This document shows positions 1 through 11,573 of a DNA stretch of 64,000 nt, one piece after another. Numbering within the stretch: position 1 is the stretch's first letter; each line of letters begins with the position of its first letter. The DNA lies in NCBI RefSeq assembly GCF_019925205.1, contig NC_083560.1, positions 128,003,062-128,067,061 on the forward strand, written 5' to 3'. Origin of the DNA: Metopolophium dirhodum (taxonomy: Eukaryota; Arthropoda; Insecta; Hemiptera; Aphididae). The notes under the pieces were generated by a model. It saw nothing but the letters and a program-made list of their open reading frames with translations. It made no database searches and was not told the DNA's origin. The position numbers were made by a program, and so were the translations under genes.

Positions 1-42
1 TCTTTTTGCTGGCCAACTATCAAAAAAGCCAACTACTTTTCC
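1..42 (-). CDS. GlcAT-P: GlcAT-P/S glucuronyltransferase, exon 4 (partial, runs off left edge)
   Basis: The minus strand reads GKVVGFFDSWPAKR from position 42 down to 1. This matches the GT43 segment just after the metal-binding strand; insect GlcAT-P/S proteins have a similar GKVV-F-DSW stretch here, from memory. The exon starts after an AG at 44-43 and is in phase 0, so it joins exon 3 without losing frame. The polypyrimidine tract before the AG is weak, but the reading frame and homology support it. The rest of the catalytic domain, including the acceptor-binding part and the conserved C-terminal WHT motif of the family, lies outside the window. The choice between paralogues P and S is uncertain. 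Confidence 0.8.
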
Positions 43-137
43 CTTAAAATCAATTAAGGATTAATAAGTAATTAAAGCAAATATTTGTATAATTGTATAG
101 TCTAGCTAATGTGGTTGAGAAATTATAATTAACTAAC
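43..137 (-). other. Intron 3 of the glucuronyltransferase gene (95 bp)
   Basis: A short AT-rich intron lies between exons 3 and 4, with donor GTTAGT read downward from 137 and acceptor AG at 44-43. Removing it joins codons ending IIDK to GKVVGF in phase 0, which restores a family-like protein. Reading through instead gives a stop one codon after KVS. Confidence 0.75.
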
Positions 138-412
138 TTTATCAATAATTGGTGAACTAACACCATACTCTCCAACCAAGCCAACCGGGAACATTGATAT
201 TTTTTTTGTGGTACGTATTTCCTTGAAAAGGTCCAGATGGAACGTGTTGTCATCGTCGCCAAAATAAATTACAGCATTCGAGTCATTAATGTTGTGGTTC
301 AGTCTTATCCAGTTGAGAGCAGCTCTACGGTTGGAAACACCACGGGGCATGGCGTCGGGGTTGTGTTTATATATCGATGGCATAGGGCTGGCAATATACG
401 TGTAAGGAATGC
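138..412 (-). CDS. GlcAT-P: GlcAT-P/S glucuronyltransferase, exon 3 (DDD metal-binding exon)
   Basis: The exon runs from 412 down to 138 (275 nt). Its first two bases complete a serine codon begun in exon 2. The protein opens SIPYTYIASPMPSIYKH, then PRGVSNRRAALNWIR, the GT43 segment whose arginines contact UDP in solved human family members. It continues with VIYFGDDDNTF, the family's Asp-Asp-Asp motif that binds manganese and the UDP-glucuronate phosphates, then KKISMFPVGLVGEYGVSSP. The FPVGL plus YGVS combination is what I remember from fly GlcAT-P and GlcAT-S rather than GlcAT-I. The family usually has YFADDDNTY, so a Gly-for-Ala and a Phe-for-Tyr change flank the motif. No stop or frameshift is seen and all expected key residues are present. 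Confidence 0.93.
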
Positions 413-2294
413 CTAATAAAAATAAATGATAAATGATAATAATTCAACATTTAACAATAAACAATAAAATGTTGAATTGTTAATTGTAAGTTCTATAAGT
501 ATTAATGTTGGTAGCCAGGATGGACTAGGCAGGTGGTCAAAATTTCCACTTGGCCACTCATCATATTTAGGTTATAGGATTCATAATAATATGTGTAGTA
601 TAAACCTACATAATATCAAATATAAATTTATTATGTCTATTTTTTAATGGTAAATTAAACGAGAACAATGCATCATAAGTATTCAATGTATTATCATTAT
701 TATAATCACTTTTTGGATTTTTAAAAAAAAAAATCTTTTTTTTTACTATAGCTTATAGGCACCTATAAAACACGTCGAGTACTTAATTAGGTAGGTACTA
801 GGTACAAGGTACTTTAAAACCTAACCGGTAGGTATATTTCTTTTTAATTTTAATAATTGTATGCATTTTCAAACTTCAAAGGTCCAGTTAAAAATAATTA
901 GAAATTTTCCTATACTGGAATCCATGTTCCAAATATCTATTTTGATGGTTGGTAATCAAATATTACTATGTTAGTGTGTAACTGAGGTTTGTAAAAGAAT
1001 TATTGCGAACATAAATTTTATATTTTCGTGGCTGCCTTTTAAATTGACCACTGGTTGGGGTCTGTCCAATCTGACCGTAACGTTAAAAGTAACAGTATTC
1101 TAGCCTCTAGGTAGGTAGTGTACAGTATGTCCCAAAAGTCCAATATCAGTGTTGTATCTCTATCGCAAGTTAATACCTATATTGCAATTACAGTAATAAA
1201 TATGGAAATTCTAATTCATTGGTATCAGATTCAAATTTCTTATTTGCCAAATTCAAAAACAATTTTATACAGTTCACTTTATATTTTAATCTTGATCATA
1301 TTTTTTAAAACAGTTTGAAAAAAAATATATTAAATTTGAGTGAAAATCTACCAAGTTAAAGTAAATTAAGTCGTTGGATTTGTATGATGACAATCTACTT
1401 CGTAGGTACCTATTTTGTTTTACATTTAAAAATGATTTATACGTATTCTGTACAGTGTAAAATTGTACATGATTACATCGACATGATAAAATATTATCTA
1501 CCTAGGTAGGTATTCCAGAAATAATGAAATTTGCAGACAAGCTACAAAGGTATGGAACGTAATATTGAATATTTTATATTATTTGACCTAATTCTATTGT
1601 ATATGTGTCACTACACAATTGTGTATATATATTGTTTTGTAAATGGAGTTTTTTCCGTCAATAAAGATAATAATAATAATATAGGGATCGTCAAAAACCG
1701 TCGTAAAGTGTCAGGTAGGACAGATTAATGTCTTGATTTTTCGAAACAGATAACATTTCGTTATTCTTTACTTATAAAGTTGCACAGTTAATACATTTTT
1801 TCCAAGTTCCACTAATAATTAGATATTTACAGATTGTCATAAAAAAATATCGCGTTCCAATAGAGGTAGATTTAATCATTTAATTGCTAACGTACCTTAC
1901 TAGTTATTATTATAACGAGTTCAAAAACTTAATTTTCTTTAACTAGGTCGATTTTTTCTCTACTTTAATATTTTTCTTATTTTAACTGTTTTTAAAAATG
2001 AGATCAAGAAAATGGCCATCTTGAAAATTAGAAAAAAAACTTAACTGCATAATATTTTTTATGAAATTTTTGATTTTCAAAAAAAAAAAATGAGTATTAG
2101 GTATGCCATTTGATTAGAATTTCTATAATATAGGTACCCTATTATTGTAAAAAAAACGGCATTTAAATAATATATTGTTTTGCCAAGGAAATACTAAGAG
2201 TTATAAGGGACTTTTGGGACATATTCTAGGTAAGTACAACTGTATAATATAGTCTACAGGTAACTAAGCACGTATTATTGAACATTATTCTCAC
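413..2294 (-). other. Intron 2 of the glucuronyltransferase gene (1.9 kb)
   Basis: The donor GTGAGA is read downward from 2294 and the acceptor is TTTTTATTAG ending at 413. The two phases agree (1 nt carried over), giving DFS-SIPYTY. The contents are AT-rich and unremarkable apart from a possible retroelement tail near 1590-1690. Short open frames at 1118-1318 and 1531-1728 have no codon structure or homology that I recognise. Confidence 0.85.
1590..1690 (+). repeat. Possible non-LTR retroelement 3' tail
   Basis: The stretch includes TGTAAATGGAGTTTTTTCC then GTCAATAAAG and an (ATA/AAT)n run. A near-identical arrangement, TGTAAATGGAGTTTTGCTCC followed by (ATAA)n, occurs at 51,331. A shared 3' sequence ending in a simple AT-rich tail, with variable 5' extent, is how 5'-truncated LINE copies look. 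No reverse transcriptase coding remains here, so the family is unknown. Confidence 0.35.
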
Positions 2295-2589
2295 TGAAAT
2301 CTGGCAGTAAGTTCATTATTTGTAGACTGCAGTCGGGTCGGTCGTCAGCTACTATCCAATAAAGTCGGGAGACATGCATTAGTGTCTGACCCAATCTGGT
2401 GAGCTCGGCAATTTGCTCTCGCCGTGGATATGTAGGCGTAATGAAATATATGAGAGTAGTATCGTTCCCTCTGTCACTGTTACGGGCTGTTTCACTCTCC
2501 CCATTGTAACTGTCTTTATTTCCAAGGTTTTTATCGACGGTGCTGCTTGTGCTGTCGACTGTTTGTCGACGATGGCGGCTAAATCTGTC
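2295..2589 (-). CDS. GlcAT-P: GlcAT-P/S glucuronyltransferase, exon 2 (stem and UDP-binding start)
   Basis: The exon starts at 2589 directly after a strong acceptor (T-rich tract then TTTTTGCAG) and ends at 2295 before GTGAGA; 295 nt, entering in phase 0 and leaving with 1 nt. The first 40-odd residues (DRFSRHRRQTVDS onward, rich in Ser, Thr, Asp and Asn) look like a Golgi stem. They are followed by the GT43 catalytic start: TLIYFITPTYPRREQ, AELTRLGQTLMHV and LYWIVADD. The TPTY-R and the Asp in VADD are the UDP-binding elements of this family. Leu-Leu-Pro-Asp-Phe then leads into exon 3. A Met codon at 2652 opens the same frame upstream, but the hydrophobic residues there come from the intron's pyrimidine tract and should not be taken as a membrane anchor. 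Confidence 0.92.
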
Positions 2590-3420
2590 CTGCAAAAATA
2601 AAAACAAACAAATAATTATTACCGTCGTCACAAATTGTCCTTTCAATTGCAATGCCCAATCTCCGGCGGTAAATTATTTTAAGATTCCGAATGGAACGAA
2701 ATACGTGTACCGATAATGATATATTATGCGTCACATGACTCATGTGATCATGTTGATAGTTTAATAGGCACTAATCTCCTAATATAAGTTGCACTTTTAG
2801 GCTTTAACAAATTGAAAATATCAACAGTTAAAAGAATTCGTCAAAATCATTATAATATTAGCATTTAGTAAATTATTGTATAGTTTAAAATTTATAACAT
2901 TTTCAATTTGTGTAGCAAATACTTGAAAATATATTAAGTTGGTTCCTTAAAACTTTTTTAATAGCAACCTAAAAATCTCAAAAAATGCATAGTATAACAT
3001 ACAAAAGCCGTCTGCCGAGTACTCGTATTTACAGCTATATTTTATTAGTTGGTAAGTTTAAATTTGGGATTTTGTTTTTAAACAAGTAGGTACCCACAAC
3101 AGACACAAGTGGTCCACAACCCACTTATCGTAATTATAACTGATTATGATTTAGCTGCGGTTATACTTTCTAAATGTGTATATTATTTACTATAGCCTAT
3201 ATAGGAAGGTATAATATTTAATATTTATCGGTACCTACTACAACAGACTATCATCACTAGGCAGGTCTCGTAGTAGGGCAGCTGTAACCTCCAGTAAAAT
3301 AATATAAGTATAAATAAATATTTAAATCAGTTATTACAATATTTTTATTGTCAGGTATGATGTAAAATTGTCATCAATCATTTCCCTGTATCACCATAAT
3401 ATTATTATGGTATTAAAATA

Positions 3421-3853
3421 GGATGTCAGCACACTGTTTGTTTTCTCTATCATCTTGCCCGCGCGCAACATAGACAAAACACATTTATGTAAATCATTTT
3501 TTTTTATGGTTTTGAGTAATCTTAGAGTACAATTACCCATTACAAAAACGTTAGAGAAAAATATTTTTTTAGAGCATGACAATTGGCTGGTCTCAATATT
3601 GTCTCAAAACAATTAAAAACATCATTTAAATTTACAAAATTTTTTTTTTATTTTGCAAGTCGAATACAAAGTCAAATAATAATAAAATATAGAACTGATA
3701 CGTCATACCCTCAAATTATTATCCTCTATAGTTTTTGAAATAGGCGATTGTAAACCAAGATTACTCAAAAATCATAAAAAACGATTTTAGGTGAAAGCAT
3801 CCATGTTGCGCGTGTGTCTGAGAGAGAAATCAAAATATATTGCGCTGACATCC
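3421..3853. mobile_element. Inverted-repeat element (MITE-like), about 430 bp
   Basis: GGATGTCAGC at 3421 is mirrored by GCTGACATCC ending at 3853. The two arms, about 100 bp each, continue as inverted matches through a CGCGCAACAT core and a GAGTAATCTT inner part (3513-3523 against 3757-3767). The arms have diverged, so the element is old. A partial relative with the same GCGCTGACATCC end occurs near 25,149-25,158. No coding capacity is seen; the overlapping short frame at 3391-3582 is a shadow. Confidence 0.65.
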
Positions 3854-4139
3854 AGACATATTATTTTAGTAGAATTTAGTCGTTATCTATTGACTATCAC
3901 ATTTATTACGGGCAATATTATTTTTCAGTAACATTATTGATCGAGGAGTTGTAGCACGTTATTTTTCTTGTGAAATTTGTAAATATTTTGTTTTTTGTTG
4001 TAGGACGTGAAGGGAACAGTCAACTGCAGATTATGATAATTCACAGATAATGCAAAGTTGGACACGAGCGAAAGACCGCTGTAATTTTATGAAATAAAAA
4101 TTAAAACATCGATCATTTAAATATTTAGTTGAATCATTT

Positions 4140-4250
4140 GAGGCTCAGTTACCACTTTTGTGGGGGTGGGGGGGAGGGTCCTAGCCGTACCTCACCTATA
4201 TAACAAACCATCAGCAGCCCCTCCCAAAGAGAAATCATGGCTACGCCATT
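4140..4250 (-). mobile_element. Single transposon terminus, CAATGGCGTAGCC type
   Basis: Read on the minus strand from 4250 the sequence begins CAATGGCGTAGCCATGATTT and leads into a G-rich stretch. This is close to the CAGTGGCGTA ends of hAT-like elements, one of which lies complete at 30,011-30,437. No matching opposite end is visible nearby, so this is at best a fragment. Confidence 0.35.
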
Positions 4251-5419
4251 GAATTGTATAATATGGAAATAATTATTTAAAAATCACACAAAGTCAGCTA
4301 GGCAAATGGTGTATGAAATATTAAAATAGTATGGAATGAACCTATTTTTTTTTTTTTAATGTAAAATTAATTTATTATATACCAATACGGCAATACGGTC
4401 TAGGCGTCTAGCTTTAAGTTTGGACCTAATAGGAATGAAAACCCTCAAAATTCGTGAGTATACAATTTAATTAGATCTCACTTTTTTCAATTAAAATTTT
4501 TTTATAACGTCCACATTATTGTGCAGTAGTGACTGACATTTTTCCTGTATTACAGTATATTATACTACCACTTCCCACTGTTATTTGCGACCCTCAGTGG
4601 TTAATACGACCTATATTTTTGTCACGACTTATATAACAATCAGGTGGTGAAAGAATGCTCATGATAAAATATATAGTAATCAAATTAATAATTATTATTG
4701 AAATATTTTTTTCACATTTTTATTAATTATTATTTGTTTTATATTTATTATGATAATATGTATATGTTGACTTGTAAGACTTCTAATATAATTAATATTT
4801 TTTTCATATAATACATTTTCTATTAAGATTTTTAACTGGTCGTTTGCAAACTATTTTAATTTTACAATTATGGCTATGTTTTGGAATCTTATTGATGGTC
4901 ACCGTAGAATTGCTTATTACAATATTGAATATATTATGAAGTATAATTATGCATTATACTTATTATAAAATATTAGGTATTTTTGGTTATAACTTATAGA
5001 CTATGTTATTTTTATATTATATTCTTACTCGATATTTTAACTTAATATACATTCGTGTCACGTCTCACGTATAGGAATAAAAATCTTTTCCAACTATTCA
5101 ATTTTCCAAGTGGCCAGTTCAAATTAAGTACAATAAAAAGTTGCATTAGTATGTAGTTGGGATAATCTAATAGATTGTTTAATGAGTAACATTGTATCAA
5201 ATTGTCATACAATTGACAAGTGTCAATTTCTTTATCTGTATATAAAAGAAAAAATAGACACACTTCAAAGTAGTACAACAATTTGTTTCTATAGAAGTAT
5301 CTATAGATACCTAATTGTTTTTTTGGGAAAAGGCAAGAATATCGATAAAATTAGATTATCATATTATAACTAAAATAAAAAATATGCATAGTACCTATAT
5401 GATGACATGGTAATTATTA

Positions 5420-5563
5420 ATGAAAAACGCAAAAAGACAATCTGATATTAAAAAAAAATATTTAGATGAAATTGTTGACATTTCTCATGCTGATGCTTTA
5501 GTTTTTATGTTAATTCTGGAAGACAGTGAATTTTTAATAGCTCAGTATAACAGAAAATCGTAG
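5420..5563 (+). pseudogene. Short open frame resembling a transposon protein fragment
   Basis: A 47-codon frame from ATG at 5420 to TAG at 5561 reads MKNAKRQSDIKKKYLDEI then VDISHADALVF and LILEDSEFLIAQ. The pattern of an Asp-Ile-x-His-x-Asp-Ala-Leu segment followed by an acidic stretch and F-L-x-x-Q recalls poorly characterised proteins of insect DNA transposons, from memory only. It sits directly before a family A repeat copy. No promoter or further exon is evident, so a decayed fragment is more likely than a gene. Confidence 0.3.
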
Positions 5564-5576
5564 ATAACTTAAAAAA

Positions 5577-6290
5577 GAAAAGAAAAAAGTGGATGCTGCT
5601 CTGCTGAACAGTAGATTACAAGTGAGACACTGTAATAGATGGTGTTAAATTTGAATTCAATAATATAATATCATTGTATAAGAAAAACGATTCTGAGCGA
5701 AAACGGTCAGTCAGCCTATGATATTACTAAGTATATTGATGATATTATTGTGAATAAAGTAATTTTATATATAACCTATTTACGTGGAGCCTTGTTTTAA
5801 ATTTTCAATCCTTAGCCATAAAAGTTAAACATTTTATACATTTTTAACTAGGTACAAGATAATTATAAAATTTTAAATTTGATACATTTTGTCAAAATTC
5901 GAACTTTAAATGCTTATAAAACAAAACTGTGACTAAGGATTATTAATATTTTTCAAATGTCATTGTAACAATATATCAGGAGCTTTGCATTACATTTTCA
6001 CGCTTTTTTAACCTACAAAAAAATTTTTATTGATATTTATAGAAAAAAAAACTGAAAAAATTGAAAATTGACAATGTCAAAAAGAGTCAAATTATTTTAA
6101 AAATTGTATGGTATATAGAAAATGCTAATATTAATATTCAGTGAAATTTTCAAGGATCTGCAGTCATTCGTTTTTTAATTACAAGAAAATAAAAAATCGT
6201 TACATGAGAAATCGAGTGAATATTAAATATTGTAAAAATATGAATTTCAAACGCTCATAAAAATTTAATTTGACTTTCTTTTAGTAAGAA
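5577..6290 (+). repeat. Dispersed repeat family A, truncated copy 1 (forward)
   Basis: The copy begins at the A-rich stretch before GTGGATGCTGCTCTGCTG and runs through the signature GTATAAGAAAAACGATTCTG and GCGAAAACGGTCAGTCAGCC, then TTACGTGGAGCCTTG. The same order recurs at 8.1-8.4, 33.4-34.9 and 49-54 kb. It stops near 6290, where a pogo-like terminal fragment follows. No open frame of note is present, so the family is probably non-autonomous. Confidence 0.7.
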
Positions 6291-6315
6291 AGTGTGTCTC
6301 TCTTGTGTTATTGTT

Positions 6316-6391
6316 ATTGAAGGGGAATTTTATTTGTTCGAGATATCGAGAATTTTGAATTATCAAGGTTCGAGTTGCCAAGAGTCGACTG
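6316..6391 (-). mobile_element. pogo/Tigger-like terminal fragment
   Basis: Read on the minus strand from 6391 the sequence starts CAGTCGACTCTTGGCAACTC and contains two further TCGA-A repeats (ACTCGAACC, TATCTCGAAC). The outer CAG is flanked by TA (6392-6393). This is the look of a pogo/Tigger (Tc1-mariner superfamily) inverted repeat. The partner end is not visible. Confidence 0.45.
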
Positions 6392-8094
6392 TAAATACAA
6401 TATAAAAATAATAAATCTAAAAAATAAAGTACCTGTCGTTAAATATTACAGTTTTATATTATTAATAATAATATAGTATAAATTAGCGTTATAGGTATAT
6501 AAAGTAAAATTAATAGTTATTGCAACCAAAGTCATGATGACCTAAAATTAATAATATAGTTTTCTGTACCTACCTACTATTTACGTATTAGGTAGTTTAA
6601 TATAGTGGTTGTACTGTAACTGTAACTATATACATTATGTAAAAATACCTATCTATTGACTATTAGGTAAGTATAAGTACAAAGTACCTATACAAGCTCT
6701 GAAGTACGTACACCATCTAACTATTCTAACTGACAAGTGACAACTTTATACATAGTATAAACTATAGATTATAGATTATACATGTGCCAAAATCACTATA
6801 TAGTAAAAAAATAAGAAGTTTCAAAACTTTTTAATAAATTGAAAAAAGACAATGAAATATTTATTTTAAAATTATATCTTTTAATATAAAGAAAACATTA
6901 AATAAATAATATGCTGTTTTTTAATTGTTTATATGGAGATCTGGGTAGGAACTTTAGTTGCTGGGAGTACCTTGAGTGATTTATGACTTAGAACTTAATA
7001 TTTTAAGTAATTTTTAGTGTCCTTATAAGGACTCTAATAATGATGGCCTGACATCCATCTAGGTAAAATGTCAAGTAAGTCTTGATAATGCGTGGACTTT
7101 TTTTATATTTATTATTTATCATGTCTAATTGTGAATAAAAAATATTATATTCACATAATTAAAAAATGAACAGTAGGTAAAATTGTATTTTTATGAGGGT
7201 GGTAAGTACTATCATTAATCGTAAAAGTATCCATAGAATACCTAGCATAAAACTAAATTCACTTAGAAAATTAGATTTAGGTACCCAACTATTTAGTATC
7301 TATACTAAAAGTATCATTAGGATTCGATAGTCAATACTAAATGTTAAGGAGTTTAATATAGGGCAATTTTCGGTTTGTGCGTGTATGTCGTGTGATTGTT
7401 TGCGTAGTACATAACATATCATAGGTGTGTCAAGTGGGGTAAATAAAGTGGATGAGCGCTCCCTTACGTTTACGCAGTACACAGACGTTAATAACGTGCA
7501 CAGGAATACTCATTATTTTATTTTTTTTTTGTCTCAAAAGTCATAACTCATAATGTGCATTACTGAAGTGGACCACACGTGCACCATGTATGAGATATAA
7601 ACAAGGAGCCGTTGTAAACAGTGGAACATAAATTATTTATTTATGTTAAGTTTTTTTTGTCTAAAAGTTTCAATCTTGGTCAAATGTATTGAACAACCTA
7701 ATTATATAGGTAAAATTTAACATTTCTGAAACTAAATTTAAATTGCTCATAAAAAAAAACGACTTTTTCACTTTATTGAACTTGAAAATCCTTCAAAAAT
7801 AAAAATATTTTGGTAAAAGAAAACACAGCCGCTATCGAATCCCTTATAGCATAGTTGAGTTATAGCACTAACTACTAAAGATTAATGAAAATAAATATAA
7901 ATAAATACTATATTGTATTCTGAAAACATAGAGTACCCAGGTTTATTTTAAAATATAAATTAAGATATAAACCATCTATACTTATATAATGTATAATAAG
8001 GAGTATTTGATCAATGACGTGATTGGCATGAATAAAGCATGAATAAATGCATGATTAAAGAAGTCACTTATTAAAAACACTTCAAAAGTTTCGA

Positions 8095-8443
8095 AAGATT
8101 AAAAATAAAATAACACTGATAACATTTAACAAATTTAAAATTTAAAAATGATTTTGTAGTTAAAAATTTATAAAATATTCAAATTTTATAGCTAAGGATC
8201 GAAAAATTAAAACAAGGATCCACGTAAATATGTAAATAAATTACTTTATTCACAATAATATCATCAAATATACCTATTTAGTAATATTATAGGCTGGCTG
8301 ACCGTCTTGGCTTAGAATTGTTTTTCGTATAACTACAATATAATATTATATCACTGAATTTAAATTTAACACACCCATTACAGTGACTCCGCTAGACACC
8401 TAATGTACAGCAGAGCGTTATCCACTTCCCAGATTTTTTAAAT
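8095..8443 (-). repeat. Dispersed repeat family A, copy 2 (reverse)
   Basis: On the plus strand this reads the family backward: AACAAGGATCCACGTAAAT, then ATAGGCTGGCTGACCGTCTT, then the GTTTTTCGTATAAC signature, ending in CAGCAGAGCGTTATCCACTT. It is truncated on the left compared with the long copy at 33,406-34,860. Confidence 0.7.
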
Positions 8444-8787
8444 TTTGGCTGCCATCTGAGTATTTTACTTTAAATTTAAATAGATTAATGTAAATGATTA
8501 CAATTACACATGAATAATTATTGTATGGTAATATTAATTCTTAACATGTGTGTATTAACACAATGTGGTCGATATTTGCTAGGTAGGTATAACATTCAAA
8601 CAGGAACATGTCTGTATTTTTGATTATTTTTTAGGTATAGCAATTAGCTTGGTTACCTGGGTGTATTATTATATTTTCAAAATACTTATTAAGCTAGATT
8701 TGCAGTGTATTGTGTTAATTGCATAACATATTATATTTTATGAATAATATAATATAATGTACGTCGAAGTAAATGACTATGAAAAAA

Positions 8788-9138
8788 AAAATGATTTTGG
8801 CTTAATTAATTTAACTAACGGTGGTACTAAAATGTGTATACTTACGTCGAATCGTTGAGGCGCAAGAGCCAAAAAGAGTAAGCCACAAATTAATTACGTA
8901 CATTTAAATTTAGTAAAACGACAAAACGTACACCAACCTTTATGAATACCCACAAACTTATGATAATTGTCTTAATTTTTGTTAAAATATAACAAGAAAT
9001 ATAAAATAAATAACCTAGACCGCGTGACGTCATGTGGCTATCTCTCTTGGGTTCTTGGGCATCTCAACAAATCGACGTATACAAATTTTAGTTCCACCGT
9101 TAGTTATATTAATTGAACTAAAGTAATTTTTTTAGTTT
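8788..9138. mobile_element. Inverted-repeat element (MITE-like), about 350 bp
   Basis: AACTAACGGTGG at 8813-8824 is matched by CCACCGTTAGTTATATT at 9094-9110. Inversion continues through GTATAC/TTACGTCGA against TCGACGTATAC and through the AAGAGCC and GCCACA motifs, giving arms of roughly 90-100 bp. The outer A/T-rich ends also mirror (TTAATTAATTTAAC against ATATTAATTGAAC). The exact termini and target duplication are not resolved. The interior has no coding frame. Confidence 0.65.
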
Positions 9139-9599
9139 TATGGTCCTTTAAATGTTATTAAAATAATTAGCATACTTAAGCAAAGTAGTTAAGTTGTTTA
9201 TGTCGGATTATAAGTTTATATCAATTTACGTAGATCTTTGAAAAATATGGCCAGATGGGACGGTTTATTTTTTAATAGGATAGAATTTTTTTTTTTGATC
9301 TATATAAAACAAACGGTAGAAAAAAGATTTTGAAGGTTATAATGTAATATTATAGAAGATTTTACGATTCTCAGTTGGTAAAAATTCAATTATTTCTGCA
9401 GATGAACATAAAACATTGATTTTAGATTCTAAGCGATAAACGTATTGTTTCAACAATGTTGTGCATTTGGTTTTTTTAATGCCTGTATACACGAAAAGTA
9501 GTAGAAACAGTGCTTTTGATTTAACACTAGGAAGGTGGTTCTGATGAAAAATCGGACCTAATTGATAATTTATAAAGATCAAAAATCAAAACTCTCAGT

Positions 9600-10341
9600 A
9601 TTTTTCAAAATATTCGGGAAAAAAACCAAATTTAAACCAAAATTAAATTTTATACGTGAGTTCAGTTTTTGACGAAATCGATTGGGTTTTTTTTGGTTTG
9701 AATCTTGGATTCTTAAAATTATCACCAAATGTTTTGAAGTATTAGAATTTTCTGTAATCATAAAATTTTCAAAATATTTTGATGCTTTTGAGCTATAAAT
9801 ATTTGACATTTTTGATTTTTTTAAAGTTTTTTTGCTACAAATGTCGATAAAAAAAATTTCGCTTCGTTAAACAATTAGGAAATTGATTACAAATATCTTA
9901 ATAAGTTTTTATTATAGACATTTTTAATTATTAAAGATGGATGATAATATACACACTTTTTTATAAGCATTTGAAATTCAATTTTTGACAAAAACATTGG
10001 GACTTCAAAATTTTTGTTTAATACCTAGGTATGCTTGATATGCCTGGTGATGTGGCTTTATGTATTTTACAATATTTAGATTTATTTTATACAAATTTCT
10101 ATTTATAGTTTATAGTTTATACCGTATGACTATAAATTGTTACATTCATTACTATAATAAGTAATAACTAATAGCAATAGGTTTTTTTTAACAATAGACG
10201 ACAGACTGTCTCCGCTCAGAATCGTTTTTCGTACCTATTCAATAATTTATCGTTGTATTCAAGTTTAACACATGTATTACGCCAGTGACCTACTCAATGG
10301 CGAGGAACACTCAGCAGAGCGGTTACCTACTTTCCCCCCTT
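9600..10341 (-). repeat. Dispersed repeat family A, diverged copy 3 (reverse)
   Basis: The right end carries GACTGTCTCCGCTCAGAATC, a GTTTTTCGTACC signature and CAGCAGAGCGGTTACCTAC, as in other reverse copies. The left part (9660-9960) resembles the interior of the long copy (GAAATCGATT, TGAGCTATAAATATTTGAC) but is considerably diverged. The left limit is approximate. Confidence 0.5.
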
Positions 10342-11573
10342 TATTCTGATTGTCACATACAATGTAAATGCAAATGTAAATATAATTATTATTCGTATTA
10401 TTTATCTTATGCATGATTTGTAAGTTATATAATAATTATATTATAATATGTTGTCACGACAGCGCCGTTTTCGTCAAGAAAGCCCAAATTCGAGTCGATA
10501 AATACTGTGCACTATAAAGACAACATGCACGACGATTCTCACACCTTATAATAATTATATAACCAAAATACACAGTTTGTGAGACACAGACCCACAAATA
10601 ACTACTATACTTCGATAAATTATTCATTTTTTCCCCACCCTTCTATTACTGTCCATATTATCTTGTTTGAAGACGACCGTCTCGTAATCGACCGTCACTT
10701 CTTTTTCGTTTCCTGGCCTTGAATTCGACTGAGACCAACCGGTGATCCATTCCTTTAGTTGTGTTTTCTTTTTTTTTTTAATATAATAGTTTGCCGCCAG
10801 TGAGCCAAAATTAGTGGCAGTGGTTTCCATTTTGATAAAAAAAAAAAAAAAATGATTCGTTATCTGGCCCGTATGTATTTCTTCTCATTTGAATCATTAT
10901 TAGATTGTATTCTAATATTTTTTAGATTATTTTAAAGATTATGTAATGTTTTTACTAGACGTCTACAAGGCGCACTATTGAGATTCTTTCGTAATCTATG
11001 CTCCATAGAGACTTTTATTATTTTTATGGTCAATTATCCGTATTGAAACCATGATGAGAGGTGTAATTATCTATGTTTATAATAGACGATCTGAATATTA
11101 TTCTGAATCTATTATATTCTTCTTAGTTCGAGTTTAATTCTGTTCAAATTCTTGAAACCAAATTTAATTTTAAAATTAAAATCTCCAGTTTATCCAAACA
11201 AATTTATTGCCTACAGATATATTTTTTTCTCTAACTCCCATCTACACACCCACTTATCTTGTTTCCGGTTCGATAAATATACTATTTCTACTACCTTAAA
11301 CCATAATTATAATATATTTACAAGAACAATAATTATCTACGAGCCTTCGAATATTAATGGCCACCCGCCTAAGAAAGATAAAAAATGAGGCATGTCATCT
11401 CATATTTTAAAGTTTAAGCCCGGTATTTTTGTCAATATTAAATCTATTACCCTAGAAAATGAAGATGACGTACAACAGGGGTCAGGGAATAACAGTATTT
11501 ACAAATGATTGTTAAAATTTAAGTTAACCAAAGTTTACATTAATTTATATTTTATAATGTTATATACTAATTA

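Noticed and set aside
2590..2652. Met at 2652 with a hydrophobic stretch that could be read as a signal anchor for the glucuronyltransferase
   Set aside because: The residues are encoded by an intron-like pyrimidine tract ending in a good TTGCAG acceptor, so this is almost certainly intron sequence.
10624..10830. 68-codon minus frame METTATNFGSLAANYY onward, less repetitive than its neighbours
   Set aside because: It has no recognised homology, a Lys run from a poly-A tract and no supporting signals. It remains possible but is not supported.
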